Assembly: GCA_958450365.1 (NCBI GenBank)
Contig: CAUEEP010000742.1
Span: 4,879,001 to 4,943,000 of the forward strand
Source of the DNA: Mesorhabditis belari
Taxonomy: Eukaryota > Nematoda > Chromadorea > Rhabditida > Rhabditidae
Length of the DNA stretch: 64,000 bases
Direction of reading: 5' to 3'
The notes below the pieces were generated by a model. That model was not told the DNA's origin. It worked only from the letters and a program-made list of their open reading frames with translations, and searched no databases. Each line of letters begins with the position of its first letter. Within the stretch, counting starts at the first letter, position 1. Positions 62,013 through 64,000 of this stretch are shown here, piece by piece. A program made the position numbers and the translations under genes.

Positions 62013-64000
62013 ATGGCGGGAGATGTTGAACAGGCGCCACCAAAACCGAAAAGACTCGATGATATGCTACAATCGGGATGGTGAGTAAAAGATTTAAAGA
62101 TAAAAAGATTCTAAAATCTCAAATAACAAAGCTGAGATAATTTGGGACAGCTTTTAACGTATTCCTTTGCATTTCAGGTACCTCTTCCGTGTTTGTCTCC
62201 TCCTCGAGATCTCGATTTTCACTCAAACCGCTTTCATGTTCTATATGATGTATGCAGGTATAGATTTGACTTTCGATTTTATATTTAAAATACTATACTA
62301 CTGAATAATAATCTAGATTGAATTTTGTCTTTAAGTGCTAAAATAATATTGAATATAACAATATAACAATATAACAATATAATAATATAGCAATATAATA
62401 ATATAGCAATATATAATATACAATATAACAATATAATAATATAGCAATATAACAATATAACAATATAACAATATAACAATATAACAATATAACAATATAA
62501 CAATATAGCAATATAACAATATAACAATATAATAATATAGCAATATAACAATATAACAATATAACAATATAACAATATAATAATATAACAATATAACAAT
62601 ATAACAATATAACAATATAATAATATAATATAACAATTCTAGGTGCTGCTCCGACTCTTAAATCGTGCGGTGGTCAACCCGGGAATTGCACTGATTTCAA
62701 CGAGGACAACTGTGAAAATCCTGAGTTTACCTATCAATTTAAATCCGTTAATGTTGAGGTAAGGGAATAGAATAAGGCATAGAGCTGATTTCTTTTTTAA
62801 GTGGCATTATGAATGTGGTGGAACGACGACAGTGAAACAAGTGATCTCGATTCAAATGCTCGGCGTGCTCGTCGGATCCGTACTTTTCGGGCAATTTGGA
62901 GAGATTTTCGGCAGAAAGAAAGTCAGTTTTTTTTTCGAATAACGAATGAATGAACAATCCTACAGTAAAGTAACTTTAACTAACTTTTAAATACTTTCAG
63001 TCACTCTTGGTGGCGATGATTATGACGGCGATTGCTTTTGCGATCACCCCATTGACATGGGATCTCATCTCATTCACCATTGTTCGTGTCCTTGGCGGTT
63101 TCTTCGTTGGTGGACAAATTGTGTACGTTTTAAAAACATAATACTATGATATATTCAAAGATTTCTTCAGCTTGGCTCTTGTTGTTTTCCTTGAGAATTC
63201 GCCGAAATCCTCTCGAATGTGGATCTCGATGTTGTTGTCATGGTCACCAAATATCGTTATTTGTGAGTTCCATTAAAAAAATGATATTATACAATGTAAC
63301 TTGTTGATATAAAGATTCTAGAAGAATAAAATCTGCAACTTTTCTAGATGCCGGTGTCGCTTATTGGGCTCAAGAATGGCGTCGATTGAGCTACGCGATC
63401 GCCGTCCTCACCACACCCGGAATTATTCTTTTAGCGTAAAGCTTAAATCTAGTTTCTATATAAAAGAAGATATCAAGAAGATATCCTTACTTTTCGTAAA
63501 AACAATTCCAAAATAAAGATAAACCGAGTTTTATCAAGCTTAACCACAAAATTTTCAGCTTTTTCGTCTCCGAATCTCCGCGTTGGCTGTTGCAAAAGGG
63601 GAAAATTGAAGAAGCAAAACAAGTGATGTATCGAGTGAGTTGATTAAACAAATAAACTGATTTCAATTTGAATAATAACAGAAAATCTAGGTTTACAAAG
63701 TGAACGGGAAAGAGATCGACGAGGAGACGATGAATGGAGTCTTCGAGAATGAAGCTGCGGTCAGTTTTGAGATACAATCATAGTCAGATAAATAGATTTG
63801 CTAAAGATAGATAGATAAAGATAAAGAAGAAAGATAGAGAAAGATAAAGATATCATTTTCTAACTTCTAGGCTCGAAAGAACACAGGCGGCAAGAGTGTC
63901 TACTCGTATTGGGACATTTTCTCATCGAAAGAGCTCGCCATCCCAACGTTGATCCTTTGCATGTGCATGTAAGTGAGATAAAGTTCTAATAAGTAGAGAT
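62013..64000 (+). CDS. SLC22-type organic ion transporter, copy 2 (partial at window edge)
   Basis: 5' part of a tandem paralogue. An ATTTTAG acceptor lies 18 nt before the ATG. Exon 1 MAGDVEQAPPKPKRLDDMLQ ends at a normal GTGAGT donor; exon 2 YLFRVCLLLEISIFTQTAFM; exon 3 SCGGQPGNCTDFNEDNCENP; then GVLVGSVLFGQFGEIFGRKK, FTIVRVLGGFFVGGQIV, LENSPKSSRMW, WSPNIVIY, FFVSESPRWLLQKGKIEEAK, NGVFENEAA, and SVYSYWDIFSSKELAIPTLI before a GTAAGT donor at 63970. Remaining helices lie beyond the edge. Intron 2 contains an AT tandem repeat, but unlike copy 1 no transposons interrupt the visible introns. Confidence 0.9.
62344..62636. repeat. AATATAAC 8-bp tandem repeat
   Basis: About 36 units of AACAATAT and its AATAATAT / AGCAATAT variants in intron 2 of the second SLC22 gene. 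Long Tyr/Ile/Leu frames on the minus strand are periodicity artefacts. Confidence 0.95.

Noticed and set aside
62285..62636. Tyr/Ile/Leu-rich frames of about 90-104 codons on the minus strand
   Set aside because: Pure translation of the 8-bp AT microsatellite in an intron of the second SLC22 gene.

Overview
The window looks like a nuclear contig from a nematode, probably of the Rhabditida type. The sequence is AT-rich. Genes are split by many short introns (often 40-60 nt) that end in the worm-type acceptor TTTTCAG or TTTTTAG. In at least nine genes an acceptor-like TTTCAG/TTTAG lies only 1-18 nt upstream of the start codon, the arrangement expected for spliced-leader trans-splicing. Protein families also fit an animal and specifically a worm (SLMAP, HEATR5, tafazzin, SAYSvFN protein, worm-type HEXD). 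I cannot name the genus from sequence alone.

Layout from left to right: an ACSF2-type acyl-CoA synthetase (+, about 0.9-5.05 kb); an L-type amino-acid transporter (+, 6.5-9.7 kb); a large HEATR5/Laa1 HEAT-repeat protein (-, 10.3-20.1 kb); a repeat-rich spacer; a SAYSvFN-domain ER protein (-, 24.2-25.0 kb); an intronless aldo-keto reductase (-, 25.7-26.6 kb); a short Shisa-like membrane adaptor (+, 29.4-30.9 kb); about 10 kb of transposable elements and minisatellites with one weak small-gene candidate; a hexosaminidase D homologue ending in KDEL (+, 40.7-44.9 kb); an SLMAP homologue (-, 45.6-48.5 kb); a compact head-to-tail cluster of tafazzin, SmG and proteasome beta-6 (+, 49.0-52.5 kb) that looks like an operon; and two tandem SLC22-type transporters (+, 52.8-59.2 kb and 62.0 kb to beyond the window edge).

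Most genes are unrelated housekeeping functions: mitochondrial lipid metabolism (acyl-CoA synthetase, tafazzin), vesicle traffic (HEATR5), STRIPAK/Hippo signalling (SLMAP), splicing (SmG), proteolysis (beta-6) and glycan trimming (HEXD). No single pathway unites them. The two SLC22 genes are a local duplication.

The non-coding part is dominated by short inverted-repeat elements. One roughly 270-bp family with TACCGTAAATACTGTAAT ends occurs about nine times. Others include a TA-flanked 510-bp element nested inside it, a 360-bp foldback with a 9-bp target duplication, mariner-type non-autonomous elements, tRNA-like SINE-type pieces inside introns, and about twenty tandem repeats. Several of these insertions are bracketed by unusually long direct duplications of their flanks. 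The most interesting gene-level observations are the KDEL terminus on the HEXD homologue, a lost GT splice donor in the first SLC22 gene, a missing AG acceptor in the SAYSvFN gene, and the likely three-gene operon.
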